Below, piece after piece: positions 1 to 7,268 of a stretch of DNA of 9,464 bases (the stretch's first letter is position 1; the number at the start of each line of letters is the position of its first letter). The translations under genes and the position numbers were made by a program. Below the pieces are notes generated by a model. It saw nothing but the letters and a program-made list of their open reading frames with translations. It did no database searches and had not been told where the DNA came from. Source of the stretch: an uncultured Saprospiraceae bacterium (GTDB taxonomy: Bacteria; Bacteroidota; Bacteroidia; Chitinophagales; Saprospiraceae); NCBI GenBank assembly GCA_937959375.1, contig CALGLS010000178.1:1-9464 (forward strand), written 5' to 3'.

Positions 1-110
1 GAGGGGAAATTGAATTTGAGATTGAGATTGCTAGCGTGCTTGCCTGATAGCGTGGGGGTGAACGCGGAGGCGCCCGCAATCGTAGTGGGATGCAAGGAGG
101 CGCAGAGGGT

Positions 111-131
111 ATTTTTAGCTAAGCTAAAAAT
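111..131. repeat. Invariant 21-bp palindrome, copy 1
   Basis: Arms ATTTTTAGCT and AGCTAAAAAT are perfect 10-bp inverted repeats around a single central A. The same sequence occurs in all three array units without a change, although the surrounding unit varies by more than 10%. It could be a protein-binding site, a recombination site or a weak hairpin; the sequence alone does not decide. Confidence 0.9.
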
Positions 132-270
132 CGAACGAGGGATTTTGCGGTTGAGGGAATATTGAATTTGAATTTGAGATTGCTAACGTGCTTGCCTGAT
201 AGCCTGGGGTTGAACGCGGAGGCGCGGAGATGCCCGCAATCGTAGTGGGATGCAAGGAGAGGCAGAGGGT

Positions 271-291
271 ATTTTTAGCTAAGCTAAAAAT
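271..291. repeat. Invariant 21-bp palindrome, copy 2
   Basis: Identical to the copy at 111-131 and exactly 160 bases further on, followed by the same TCGAACG flank (CGAACGGGG here). Confidence 0.9.
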
Positions 292-430
292 CGAACGGGG
301 ACTTTTACGGTTGAGGGGAAATTGAATTTGATATTGAGATTGCTAGCTTGCTTGCCTGATAGCGTGGGGGTGAACGCGGAGGCGCAGAGATGCCTCCTAT
401 CGTAGTGGAACGCTAGGAGACGCAGAGGGT

Positions 431-451
431 ATTTTTAGCTAAGCTAAAAAT
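431..451. repeat. Invariant 21-bp palindrome, copy 3
   Basis: Identical to the copies at 111-131 and 271-291, again 160 bases from its neighbour. Nothing like it follows in the decayed fourth unit. Confidence 0.9.
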
Positions 452-472
452 CGAACGGGTGCTTTTGCGGTT

Positions 473-500
473 GAGGGAAAACTGAAACTGACATTGCAAC
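473..500. repeat. Decayed partial fourth repeat unit
   Basis: GAGGGAAAACTGAAACTGAC resembles the start of the array unit (GAGGGGAAATTGAATTTGAT), with roughly two thirds identity over about 30 bases, then loses similarity. It marks the right edge of the array and stops just before the micro-ORF at 502-579. Confidence 0.5.
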
Positions 501-501
501 T

Positions 502-579
502 TCAACTTTTATCCTTTGGTTTTTCTTTACCTGATAATATTTTCTTGATGAAGTCTTTGATCATTTTCCAGAGATCCAT
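502..579 (-). CDS. Possible 25-residue amphipathic peptide
   Basis: A short open frame starts with ATG at 579 and ends in TGA at 502-504. It encodes MDLWKMIKDF followed by a lysine-rich tail ending KPKDKS. Hydrophobic residues L3, W4, I7, F10, I11, I14 and L15 are spaced 3 to 4 apart with lysines and aspartates between them, so residues 2-15 would form a strongly amphipathic helix carrying net positive charge. The tail from about residue 17 is polar. It lies 46 bases downstream of the VOC-family gene on the same strand and could share its transcript. An in-frame stop lies 12 codons upstream, so it is not the tail of a larger intact gene. It might be a membrane-associated small protein, the remnant of a lost gene, or chance. 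No family is recognised. The helix pattern is seen directly; translation is inferred. Confidence 0.3.
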   Translation of the reverse strand: MDLWKMIKDFIKKILSGKEKPKDKS

Positions 580-625
580 AATTGTATTTTTTGGTTAATT
601 GAGAAATAAAGTTAGTCAAAATTTT

Positions 626-1015
626 TCAAATGGTAATTTCAATTCGATTATTCTCTGGGTCTAATATAACGCTTTCGTAATAACCATCTCCGGTTGTTCT
701 TGGTTCTCCGATGATAGGATAGCCTGCTTTTCTAATCTGCTCCGTTAAGGAATTTACTCTTTCTTTAGACCCTACTGAGATTGCAAAATGAATTAGTCCT
801 TCGTATTCTTGGTTTCTTTCATTTTTATTTTTTTGTACTGTTGGCTTTTGCATTATCTCTAAACGGCATCCGCTTTCAAAGGAAAGGAAGTAGGAGCTGA
901 ATTTTTTAGTTGGATTATGGTATTTCGCTCCAGCCTTTGCTGCAAAATAGGTTTCGTAGAAGGTTTTCATTTTTTCTAGATCGTGGGTGTAGATGGCCAA
1001 GTGTTCTATTTTCAT
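626..1015 (-). CDS. VOC / glyoxalase-bleomycin-resistance family protein
   Basis: A 129-residue protein of the vicinal oxygen chelate (VOC) superfamily, which covers glyoxalase I, dioxygenases, epimerases and antibiotic-binding proteins. It has the two beta-alpha-beta-beta-beta modules of a single-domain member: MKIEHLAIYTHDLEKMKTFY at the N-terminus and the GLIHFAISVG module from about residue 73. The expected metal ligands are present: H5, E53 (in RLEIM), H76 and E126 (in NRIEITI). The end (YYESVILDPENNRIEI) is the typical family signature. This indicates a dimeric, divalent-metal-binding cytoplasmic enzyme; there is no signal peptide or membrane segment. The substrate cannot be told. It is the last clear gene of the cluster, 61 bases after the cyclase gene, and may share its transcript. 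Length is normal for the family and both ends look intact. Confidence 0.93.
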   Translation of the reverse strand: MKIEHLAIYTHDLEKMKTFYETYFAAKAGAKYHNPTKKFSSYFLSFESGCRLEIMQKPTVQKNKNERNQEYEGLIHFAISVGSKERVNSLTEQIRKAGYPIIGEPRTTGDGYYESVILDPENNRIEITI

Positions 1016-1076
1016 GTTTGAATATTAAGAGCAGTGCCCTAGGTTAATGACGTATAAACTTTTCAAGCTAGTTTGA

Positions 1077-1772
1077 TTAGTCTTCGAATATGGCTACTGC
1101 TCTGACCGGCGAGCCAGTGCCTCCACGGATTTTTAGCGGGAGGGCGATGAAACGGAAGCGACCTCGATTGATTAATAGATGTAGGTTGATCATGTTCTCG
1201 TAGTGGGTGAATGCTAGTTCGCCACAGATTTGGTGGACTTCCTTATTGGATATTCCAGAGATACCGGGCGACAAGGTTTCTACTCCGAATGCAGCGATTT
1301 TTTGCTTGCCTAGCCAGCGGGCAGCTGCTGCGGTTAGACCCGGTCCGCTCCCCCACTCTTTTGTTCCAAAATGTTTTCTGTAATGATTGGTGTATAATAA
1401 AACAGTATCGCCTTTTTTGATTTGATGATTTGCTTTTTTACAGGCAACTTCTAAATCCAGTATGTCGATAAATTCTTTCAATCCTTTATGCGATAGATCG
1501 AGACAGATACCTTCGGTATAAAACATAGACAATGGCATGTTGTCAATCGAATGTGCTTTGTGCTCAGGGCCCATATGATTGAGGGCATCGACGTGGGTAC
1601 CAGTATGTTCTCCTAGCTCTAGTTTGTAAACACTTGGTGTACTCGTGGTAGGATTTTCAATTCCAGCCCATTGCTCGTGCGTGTTGTGAACGGTCATCTT
1701 TACTTCAGGTAGGCCTTTGTAGACTGGCATCCCTCCAAATATTTCTTGAGATAGATCGATGATTTCTAGCAT
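1077..1772 (-). CDS. Cyclase family protein (kynurenine formamidase-like hydrolase)
   Basis: A 231-residue member of the cyclase family (PF04199), which includes bacterial kynurenine formamidase KynB, isatin hydrolase and relatives. These are metal-dependent hydrolases acting on amide or lactam bonds. The diagnostic HxGTHxDxxxH motif is at residues 56-66 (HTGTHVDALNH), supplying metal-binding H56, H60 and D62 and the catalytic-region H66. A further pair, H180 and E192 (in HYENM), has the spacing of the KynB active-site His/Glu. It starts LEIIDLSQEIFGGMPVYKG, as usual for the family, and has no signal peptide. Its ATG follows the GyrI-like stop codon after only three bases (TAATCAATG), so translation is probably coupled. 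No tryptophan-degradation neighbours are present, so calling it KynB would go too far. The fold assignment is firm; the substrate is open. Confidence 0.93.
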   Translation of the reverse strand: MLEIIDLSQEIFGGMPVYKGLPEVKMTVHNTHEQWAGIENPTTSTPSVYKLELGEHTGTHVDALNHMGPEHKAHSIDNMPLSMFYTEGICLDLSHKGLKEFIDILDLEVACKKANHQIKKGDTVLLYTNHYRKHFGTKEWGSGPGLTAAAARWLGKQKIAAFGVETLSPGISGISNKEVHQICGELAFTHYENMINLHLLINRGRFRFIALPLKIRGGTGSPVRAVAIFED

Positions 1773-1775
1773 TGA

Positions 1776-2255
1776 TTATTTTTTTGACTTTATTGGAATC
1801 CAAACTTCCTGCTCTGCATCGGGATCTTTACGTTGATGCTTTTCATCTAGAATATCGAAGTGTGGTCGGTCATCCAAAACAAAGTCAGATTTGGGTAACC
1901 ATTCGGTATAGATGTAAGTAAATATACGGCTAGCATCTCCTGTTGTTTTTCCTTTAAAAACAACGTAGTCTCCAGATCCTAAAACGAAGCGTTCCATTCC
2001 TTCAGGAACAGCATCAAAACTACTCACTTCTACTAACACCCATTTGGTGAAATAAGTAGTTGGACTAAAATTTTGATAATAATCTTTTGGGTAAACTTGC
2101 AAGTCAAAAACATTGTTACCTATTGTATTTGGTATTGTCTTTTTCAAAGGCATGAAGCTACTAAACAACTGGAATGTTTTGTTGTCAACTAAAGACATTT
2201 CTATGTGCATGCCGATTAGTTTTTTAGAAGGAGTTGTTTTTATTTCAGGTTGCAT
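1776..2255 (-). CDS. GyrI-like small-molecule-binding domain protein
   Basis: A 159-residue stand-alone protein of the GyrI-like / AraC effector-binding fold (SOUL-like, PF06445 type). Family features are DNKTFQLFSSFMP (residues 24-36), LQVYP (52-56), KWVLVEVSSFDAVPEGMERF (71-90), RPHFDIL (130-136) and the C-terminal EVWIPI (150-155). Conserved E150 is the glutamate often found in the ligand pocket of this fold. There is no helix-turn-helix DNA-binding domain, so it is not itself an AraC-type regulator. Such single-domain relatives bind or hydrolyse hydrophobic or cationic small molecules, or bind gyrase in the case of Escherichia coli GyrI. It sits 32 bases after the propeller-like gene and 3 bases before the cyclase gene, indicating an operon. 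The role suggested is ligand binding or detoxification, which is inference from family and context. Confidence 0.88.
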   Translation of the reverse strand: MQPEIKTTPSKKLIGMHIEMSLVDNKTFQLFSSFMPLKKTIPNTIGNNVFDLQVYPKDYYQNFSPTTYFTKWVLVEVSSFDAVPEGMERFVLGSGDYVVFKGKTTGDASRIFTYIYTEWLPKSDFVLDDRPHFDILDEKHQRKDPDAEQEVWIPIKSKK

Positions 2256-2287
2256 TTTTTTTGTTTTAAGTCATTCCTCCATAGGAG

Positions 2288-3280
2288 TTACTCTACCTCC
2301 AAAATTTCTATCTTATTAATTCCACCAATTGCGATTCGTTTATTTTCAAGATCAACTGCAACTGGTGGCAATTTAGCATCCCAAACGATGGAGGAACATT
2401 GCTTAGCTGAATCAATCTCTTCGATCTTTTGAACAACGACTCCAGTATTTGTGTCGATCAATTTTGGATGTTCATACATGTCGATGACAAAATTCTCATC
2501 AATAGGAATAAGATTGCCTAATGTTCGTTTTGGCTTTACTTTTTTGAGCCATTTGTTTTCTTGGATATTGTACAATCCGAGTTCTCCCTCTTCTAGGTAA
2601 TTCTCATCCTCTTCTTCATCGTCCAGCGGTTCTTCAAAAGTAGAGCTAATATAAACAAGATTATCGGAAAGGAATTCTGCGGAGCAAACTTCTGAATTAA
2701 TTGGAATGATTGGATTGGAATTATCAAGAACTAGTGGGTTTTCAATCGCATCTTGCAAATTGTAGAGCTGCATCATTCCATACGGATGCCAATGCCAACC
2801 AGCACTAATAAAATGTGTCCCCGATTTATTGACTCTTAATCTAGAATGAAAACAGTCGTCAGGTTTACGTTCTATCTGGGGACTTAATGATTCCCCCGTT
2901 TCGAGATCTTCGATTTCGATTTTGTTGTAATCATTGGGGCAGTGAATCAGTACCTGTTGCCCACTTTCTAGTTGAGCGAAAGCGACAGGATATTCGTAAG
3001 CGCCAGCTTGATAATAAGAACGATTAATTTCTCTAATAATTTCGCCGTTTTTGAGGAGGAGTGCTTTGGTACCTGAGCGTTCATAGATAGCGGCATAGAT
3101 TCCGTTTGAAGATTGAATGGCATCATTGAAGCGGTAAGCATAGCCTCGAGACGAATGGATTAATTCTTCATTTAAAGTAAAGATATTTCCACCTCCAACC
3201 CAATCGATTAGTTGGCCGTTTTTCCAATTTAGGGATTGTGGGCTATTCTTGTAGTTTAGTGTTTTTCGTTTAAGTTTCAT
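2288..3280 (-). CDS. Hypothetical cytoplasmic protein, beta-propeller-like
   Basis: A 330-residue protein that I cannot assign to a named family. It has no signal peptide or membrane helix. The sequence is rich in short beta-strand blocks of the type 'xxLLLKNGEIIREINRSYY', 'KIEIEDLETGESL', 'LGLYNIQENKW' and 'KLIDTNTGVVVQKIEE', which look like WD40 or quinoprotein-type propeller blades. HSRLRVNKSGTHFISAGWHW (residues 145-164) is the most distinctive motif, with FHSRL followed by the tryptophan- and histidine-rich GWHWHPYG. Residues 216-233 form a strongly acidic insertion (EEPLDDEEEDENYLEE). The start at 3280 is the first methionine and is followed by a basic MKLKRK. It is the first gene of the proposed four-gene transcript, 32 bases ahead of the GyrI-like gene. 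It may be a scaffold or sensor for the downstream enzymes, but this is speculative. Confidence 0.85.
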   Translation of the reverse strand: MKLKRKTLNYKNSPQSLNWKNGQLIDWVGGGNIFTLNEELIHSSRGYAYRFNDAIQSSNGIYAAIYERSGTKALLLKNGEIIREINRSYYQAGAYEYPVAFAQLESGQQVLIHCPNDYNKIEIEDLETGESLSPQIERKPDDCFHSRLRVNKSGTHFISAGWHWHPYGMMQLYNLQDAIENPLVLDNSNPIIPINSEVCSAEFLSDNLVYISSTFEEPLDDEEEDENYLEEGELGLYNIQENKWLKKVKPKRTLGNLIPIDENFVIDMYEHPKLIDTNTGVVVQKIEEIDSAKQCSSIVWDAKLPPVAVDLENKRIAIGGINKIEILEVE

Positions 3281-3397
3281 TGGTTTTTGTGTTATTCGTT
3301 TTTCACAAGAACCTTTATTTTTTTATTTTAGTTCAGTTTGTTTGAGCGTATTTTCAACTAACGAAGTTTCGTCATGAAGATCCCCACTGGTAATCGA
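3281..3397. other. Intergenic gap before the four-gene cluster
   Basis: This 117-base, AT-rich gap separates the WG-repeat gene from the propeller-like gene. It should contain the end of the former transcript and the promoter of the latter. A short perfect inverted repeat ACGAA/TTCGT at 3361-3372 has only two bases between its arms. No convincing TAnnTTTG Bacteroidota promoter box and no strong terminator hairpin were found by eye. Confidence 0.5.
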
Positions 3398-6300
3398 CTA
3401 ATAAGTCATCTCCCAAATCCAAGTCAGCTTATTGTCTTTAAACTCAGCATAACCAACTTTTTCGCCTTGCTCTACTCTAAGGATTTGATCTTCTCGATAG
3501 TAAGTAATTAAATCGTAGATTGGATCTAGAATGACCTCACCATCAACCGTAACTAACCCATAAAAGCGTTGTGGGTTTATGACAATATTTCCGTCTGGTT
3601 GGAGGTGTAGATTTCTGAACTTTGGAGGTACAACCATGACACCTCTTTTATTGATTGCGCCAAGCAGTTCTCGTCTTTTCTTGGCACCGGGAACGATGGG
3701 TGTTAGGCGACGAACTTTTGATATACCTAATTGAAATGGTGTGATTTCTGCAAAGTCACGACCCAAAATATTGTTACCGGTTTCATCGGCATAGAAATAA
3801 ATTCTATCTCTTTTTTTAGCAGATGGATTTTTAACCATGCCCAAGATACCTTCTGAGAAGAAAAGTGGTTTACCTGTGGTAATCGGTATTCTATTTCCGG
3901 TTTTGTCAATTAAGATTTCTTGTTTTTTATATTTCACGAAACTCATTCCGCTCTGAAATGGGGTGACCGATTCAAAAGGACCTGGTATAATTTTTTGGCC
4001 TGCTTTATTGACAAAATACCAACCTTGGCTATTTCGTGTTTCGACGGCGACTAAACCTTCAGACATTATACCTACTCTTTTATAAACTGGTTTTAACACG
4101 ACCTGCCCACTCTGATCAATGAGTCCCCATTTTTCTTTTTTTGATTGGACTTTTGCAAAACCATTTTTGAACGTTCCTATTGATAGATAAATCGCTTCGG
4201 TCAAAACCTTTCCGTTGACATTTAGCAAGCCTTTTTCTTTTCCTGTAGAAAGCGTGTAGCTTGCGATGCCGTGTTTGTCTACTGTCCCAATTTCAGAATA
4301 TTTTTCTGGTTCAATCAAGGTCTTACCATCTCGATCAATTACTGTTGCAACAGGTTTACCTGCCTTGTTGATCATTTGAACAGACGTGGCCGATTCATTG
4401 ATAAAATCCATGGGCAAAGCATAAGCCTCCGCGGCTTTTGGAAGTGTAGCTGCTTTAATTTTATAAAAATATTTAGGGGCTAAAACTTCGTTTCCTTTTT
4501 TGTCAAAACAACCCCAAAACCAACCTTTCGTTCCTTTAAACCAACAACGTCCATTGTGAAAGTCACCGATTCCGATTTGTTGTTTTTTGGTAAAAGACGT
4601 TTTGAATGCCACTGTTCCCTTCTTGTCAATAAAACTACAGTAACCGCTATCATCTACCACCAGTGCCAAGCCATCCGAAAATGGTCTAGCGTATTGATAG
4701 CGAGGTTCTATGAGTATGTGCCCCGTTGAATCAACAAAACCCCACTTCTCTTTTGTATCTCTGAACATAGCGAGGCCTTCGGAGAATGGTCGCATTCGAG
4801 TTGGGTTCACAAAAACCTGATGTCCCTTTTGATTAAAATAAAATGTGGGCGTTTTTCCTACGGTGAATTGAAAACAAGCAGTTGTATCTTTGAGGTTTTT
4901 GTATTCAAGACTCAACAAATCTTTCTCCATATCCAACAATTCATTTCCATTTTTGTCGATCATATTAAAACCTGCTTTAGGTTTTAGACCTGAACCTTTA
5001 TCTAAGGTTGTACAAACTAAGGCACGATCATTTCTTAGATTGAAATCTTCTACGTAATCGAAGTTCGTTTTGAAAAGTAAATTTCCTCTTGTATCAATGT
5101 AAGCCCATTTGCAACTACCTTCATTATTCCAGGTATAAATCGGAGTTTTATTTTTTCCTCGATGGTGCTCTCTTCCTGCTTTTTTCATATTGAATTCGGA
5201 CAAGAGTTCGTCTACTGTACCGATGGTATATCTGGCAGGAACTTCTAGTTCTCCTTTTGCATCTGCCACTAATCTATCCCCAAGGCACACTCTCGCTCTT
5301 CCTGCAGTAAATGGTCCGATATAGAGGTAGCGCAATGGTTTTCCGTTGATCAGGAGTTCTTGTCCTTCTTTGTCAATCAACCCCATCTTACCTTCTGCAT
5401 CCATAAAAGCGGTGTAATCATATTCTCTGTGAAAATCGCGATATCCGATGATTTGAATTTTACTACTAATTCGATTTTGATCTACATCAAAAAATGAAAT
5501 TTGCTCTAGCGGTTTTTCGTAAAAAACTTTTGTTGCCTCATTGAGTACGGTTTTATCTTTATGATAAATTGCTATTCGGTTTAAATGGATTTCTTTGATT
5601 CCAGAAACGGGCGTTTGTAATTCTGTTTGCAAAATTAGTTTACCATCATTAACAAGGGTCAACTTCTCGTCGGTGTATGAAAAATTCAGAAATCCCCAAA
5701 ATGCTTTTGGCCTTGTTTCCTCTTCTCTTATGACTTTCGTCAAACGTTTATTTTTTGCTTCTACAATTTTACGTTTTGCATTTTCTGAAAAGACAAACGT
5801 ATTCGAGACGATGATATCTTCTTCAAACTTTCCTTCTTCCGTCAAGTTGTAGATCACCGCTTTGCCATCCGATGTTTGTACTTGCAATGTATTTTTCCCA
5901 CTTTTAAAAACAGTTTCGAACAAGGGAGGAAGCTTATCCGTCTGTTCGGTTTGTACCGCTAAGGCACCATAGCTATCGCCCATTTGAGTGATGGCTATGT
6001 CATCTTCGAAGTCAAATATTTTTTTGTACACCGCTTTAGGTTTCACCACCACACCTGCCTTAGGTTGCAACAAGCCCCATCTTCTATTCGTAAAAAAACT
6101 GACTTGATAATCCGTTCCTACAAAAAAAACATTCTTCTTTTTGGTTTGATAAATCGTATCAAATGGGATGGAACCAATCTTAGCTTGTGAATCAATGAGT
6201 TGGTACATTATCTTTTTCTTATCCTCTGATTGTACCGACTGCATGGCATAGTTTCCGTCAAGGGGATAAAAATCAGGAACGATCCTTTTGGTGTTCTTCC

Positions 6301-7204
6301 CTCCTATTTCAACTACCTCCAATTCTTTTATGATTTTGTAATCATCTTGTAAACTGCGTAGAATTATTTTTTTAGAAATAACCTTATCATAAGGAACTAG
6401 CGCTAGTAAGTGATCCGAAACTTTTTTAATACTTTTAAATTCTCCCGGCTGTAACAAAAACGAAGAGTTCGGAATTCGATTAGACCGCAGAAAATATTGC
6501 CAAGCAAATGATCCATCCTTTCTTATCGCAATCACTTTTTCATCGAGTACTCTAATATTAACAAAACGTCCGGGGAGCACCGTATTTCCAAGACTATCGA
6601 TTAATAACCACAAACTTTTATCTAAACGACTTTTAACTTTAAAGAAACCAGAGGCACCCGCATTTTTAATAGCAGCATATTGGTAATCAACTAAAACTTC
6701 TCCTTCCTTATTTTTAATAGCCCATTTATGATCTTTCTTTACTAAAAAGTATCGAAGTTTTTCGTCGGAACGATCTCCTCTAATATCATCATAGGTTGCT
6801 CCATCAAAGAGTACTTCTTCTTTGTTGTTGACGAGTTGAAAACCATCTTTATTTTCTACTGCAAAAAACTGATTAGAGATCGGACGAATTCGTTTGTACT
6901 TATTTGGAATAAACTCGTTGAGATAATTATCTAATAAACCAACTTTATTTTCGATTTCAAAAAGTCGATAGGGAGATGATTTTGGTTTGTCATCTGCGGT
7001 ATTCCAAGGCAGGTGAATATCACCAATGTAATCGTAACGAGGTGTGATGAGTGTATCGACAAAAGTACCATAGAACTTTGCGTAGCCCCATTTGTGATTG
7101 ACTCGAATAGGATATACTCGAAGATCCTTAGCTTCTGACGCAGGCTGAGCGAATGAATTACTAGAAAGTAAAAGACAGAAGAATAGAATGAAAAGTTGTT
7201 TCAT
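3398..7204 (-). CDS. Secreted large WG-repeat protein
   Basis: A protein of about 1268 residues made of some 20-25 degenerate WG repeats of roughly 35-50 residues each (pattern K-x-WG-x-hD-x-x-Gx-hhxPxYxxhxxFxxGhAxV). The best copies are around W39 (HKWGYAKF), W376 (RRWGLLQP), W700 (CKWAYIDTRG), W821 (KEKWGFVDSTG) and W1026 (KEKWGLIDQSG), and the repeats run almost to the last residue. Around residues 270-360 and 460-570 they are hard to recognise. The open frame extends to 7246, but ATG at 7204 is preferred because it places a classic signal peptide at the very N-terminus: MKQLFILFFC, a leucine core, then SFA before Q20 as a type I cleavage site. The protein is therefore probably periplasmic, surface-located or secreted. 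No T9SS tail, lipobox or catalytic domain was seen. WG repeats are thought to form repetitive beta structures used for binding; the ligand is unknown. It appears to be transcribed separately from the lipoprotein upstream. Confidence 0.92.
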   Translation of the reverse strand: MKQLFILFFCLLLSSNSFAQPASEAKDLRVYPIRVNHKWGYAKFYGTFVDTLITPRYDYIGDIHLPWNTADDKPKSSPYRLFEIENKVGLLDNYLNEFIPNKYKRIRPISNQFFAVENKDGFQLVNNKEEVLFDGATYDDIRGDRSDEKLRYFLVKKDHKWAIKNKEGEVLVDYQYAAIKNAGASGFFKVKSRLDKSLWLLIDSLGNTVLPGRFVNIRVLDEKVIAIRKDGSFAWQYFLRSNRIPNSSFLLQPGEFKSIKKVSDHLLALVPYDKVISKKIILRSLQDDYKIIKELEVVEIGGKNTKRIVPDFYPLDGNYAMQSVQSEDKKKIMYQLIDSQAKIGSIPFDTIYQTKKKNVFFVGTDYQVSFFTNRRWGLLQPKAGVVVKPKAVYKKIFDFEDDIAITQMGDSYGALAVQTEQTDKLPPLFETVFKSGKNTLQVQTSDGKAVIYNLTEEGKFEEDIIVSNTFVFSENAKRKIVEAKNKRLTKVIREEETRPKAFWGFLNFSYTDEKLTLVNDGKLILQTELQTPVSGIKEIHLNRIAIYHKDKTVLNEATKVFYEKPLEQISFFDVDQNRISSKIQIIGYRDFHREYDYTAFMDAEGKMGLIDKEGQELLINGKPLRYLYIGPFTAGRARVCLGDRLVADAKGELEVPARYTIGTVDELLSEFNMKKAGREHHRGKNKTPIYTWNNEGSCKWAYIDTRGNLLFKTNFDYVEDFNLRNDRALVCTTLDKGSGLKPKAGFNMIDKNGNELLDMEKDLLSLEYKNLKDTTACFQFTVGKTPTFYFNQKGHQVFVNPTRMRPFSEGLAMFRDTKEKWGFVDSTGHILIEPRYQYARPFSDGLALVVDDSGYCSFIDKKGTVAFKTSFTKKQQIGIGDFHNGRCWFKGTKGWFWGCFDKKGNEVLAPKYFYKIKAATLPKAAEAYALPMDFINESATSVQMINKAGKPVATVIDRDGKTLIEPEKYSEIGTVDKHGIASYTLSTGKEKGLLNVNGKVLTEAIYLSIGTFKNGFAKVQSKKEKWGLIDQSGQVVLKPVYKRVGIMSEGLVAVETRNSQGWYFVNKAGQKIIPGPFESVTPFQSGMSFVKYKKQEILIDKTGNRIPITTGKPLFFSEGILGMVKNPSAKKRDRIYFYADETGNNILGRDFAEITPFQLGISKVRRLTPIVPGAKKRRELLGAINKRGVMVVPPKFRNLHLQPDGNIVINPQRFYGLVTVDGEVILDPIYDLITYYREDQILRVEQGEKVGYAEFKDNKLTWIWEMTY

Positions 7205-7268
7205 AGCTAAGAAGTCTGAATGGGAATATTTGTAGATGTTACTCAAAAAATAAGGTTGTTTTAACGAA

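Larger units (their letters stand above)
1..472. repeat. Tandem array, three ~160-bp units
   Basis: Three head-to-tail copies are visible: 1-152, 153-312 and 313-472, each beginning GAGGG and ending GCGGTT or ACGGTT. Copies 2 and 3 are both 160 bp and agree at about 141 positions by hand count (88%). Copy 1 is 8 bp shorter because it lacks GGAGATGC after GCGGAGGCGC. Each unit has an AT-rich beginning, a G-rich middle (GCGGAGGCGC type) and an invariant palindrome near its end. A decayed fourth copy seems to begin at 473 and fades by about 500. The G-rich middle is more GC-rich than the neighbouring genes. The array may continue left of the window. No open reading frame with coding character is seen, so this is non-coding repeat DNA lying downstream of the minus-strand gene cluster. 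Its function is unknown. Confidence 0.93.

Noticed and set aside
1..472. CRISPR-like array
   Set aside because: Units are repeated along their full ~160 bp, with no short repeat alternating with unique spacers, and no cas genes are nearby.
1077..1772. Naming the cyclase gene kynB
   Set aside because: The catalytic motif fits the whole cyclase family, and no kynurenine or tryptophan pathway gene is nearby to support that substrate.
1776..2255. Transcription regulator of the AraC/MerR type
   Set aside because: Only the effector-binding fold is present; there is no helix-turn-helix segment in the 159 residues.
3361..3372. ACGAA/TTCGT inverted repeat as a terminator of the WG-repeat gene
   Set aside because: The two-base loop cannot form a normal RNA hairpin, the stem is short, and no T-run follows immediately on the minus strand.
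5595..5852. Plus-strand open frame of 85 codons inside the WG-repeat gene
   Set aside because: It is antisense to a clearly coding repeat gene and shows no recognisable family; the same applies to the other plus-strand frames opposite genes in this window.
7205..7246. 14-residue N-terminal extension of the WG-repeat protein
   Set aside because: It is hydrophilic and would place the signal peptide internally; the ATG at 7204 gives a standard export signal.
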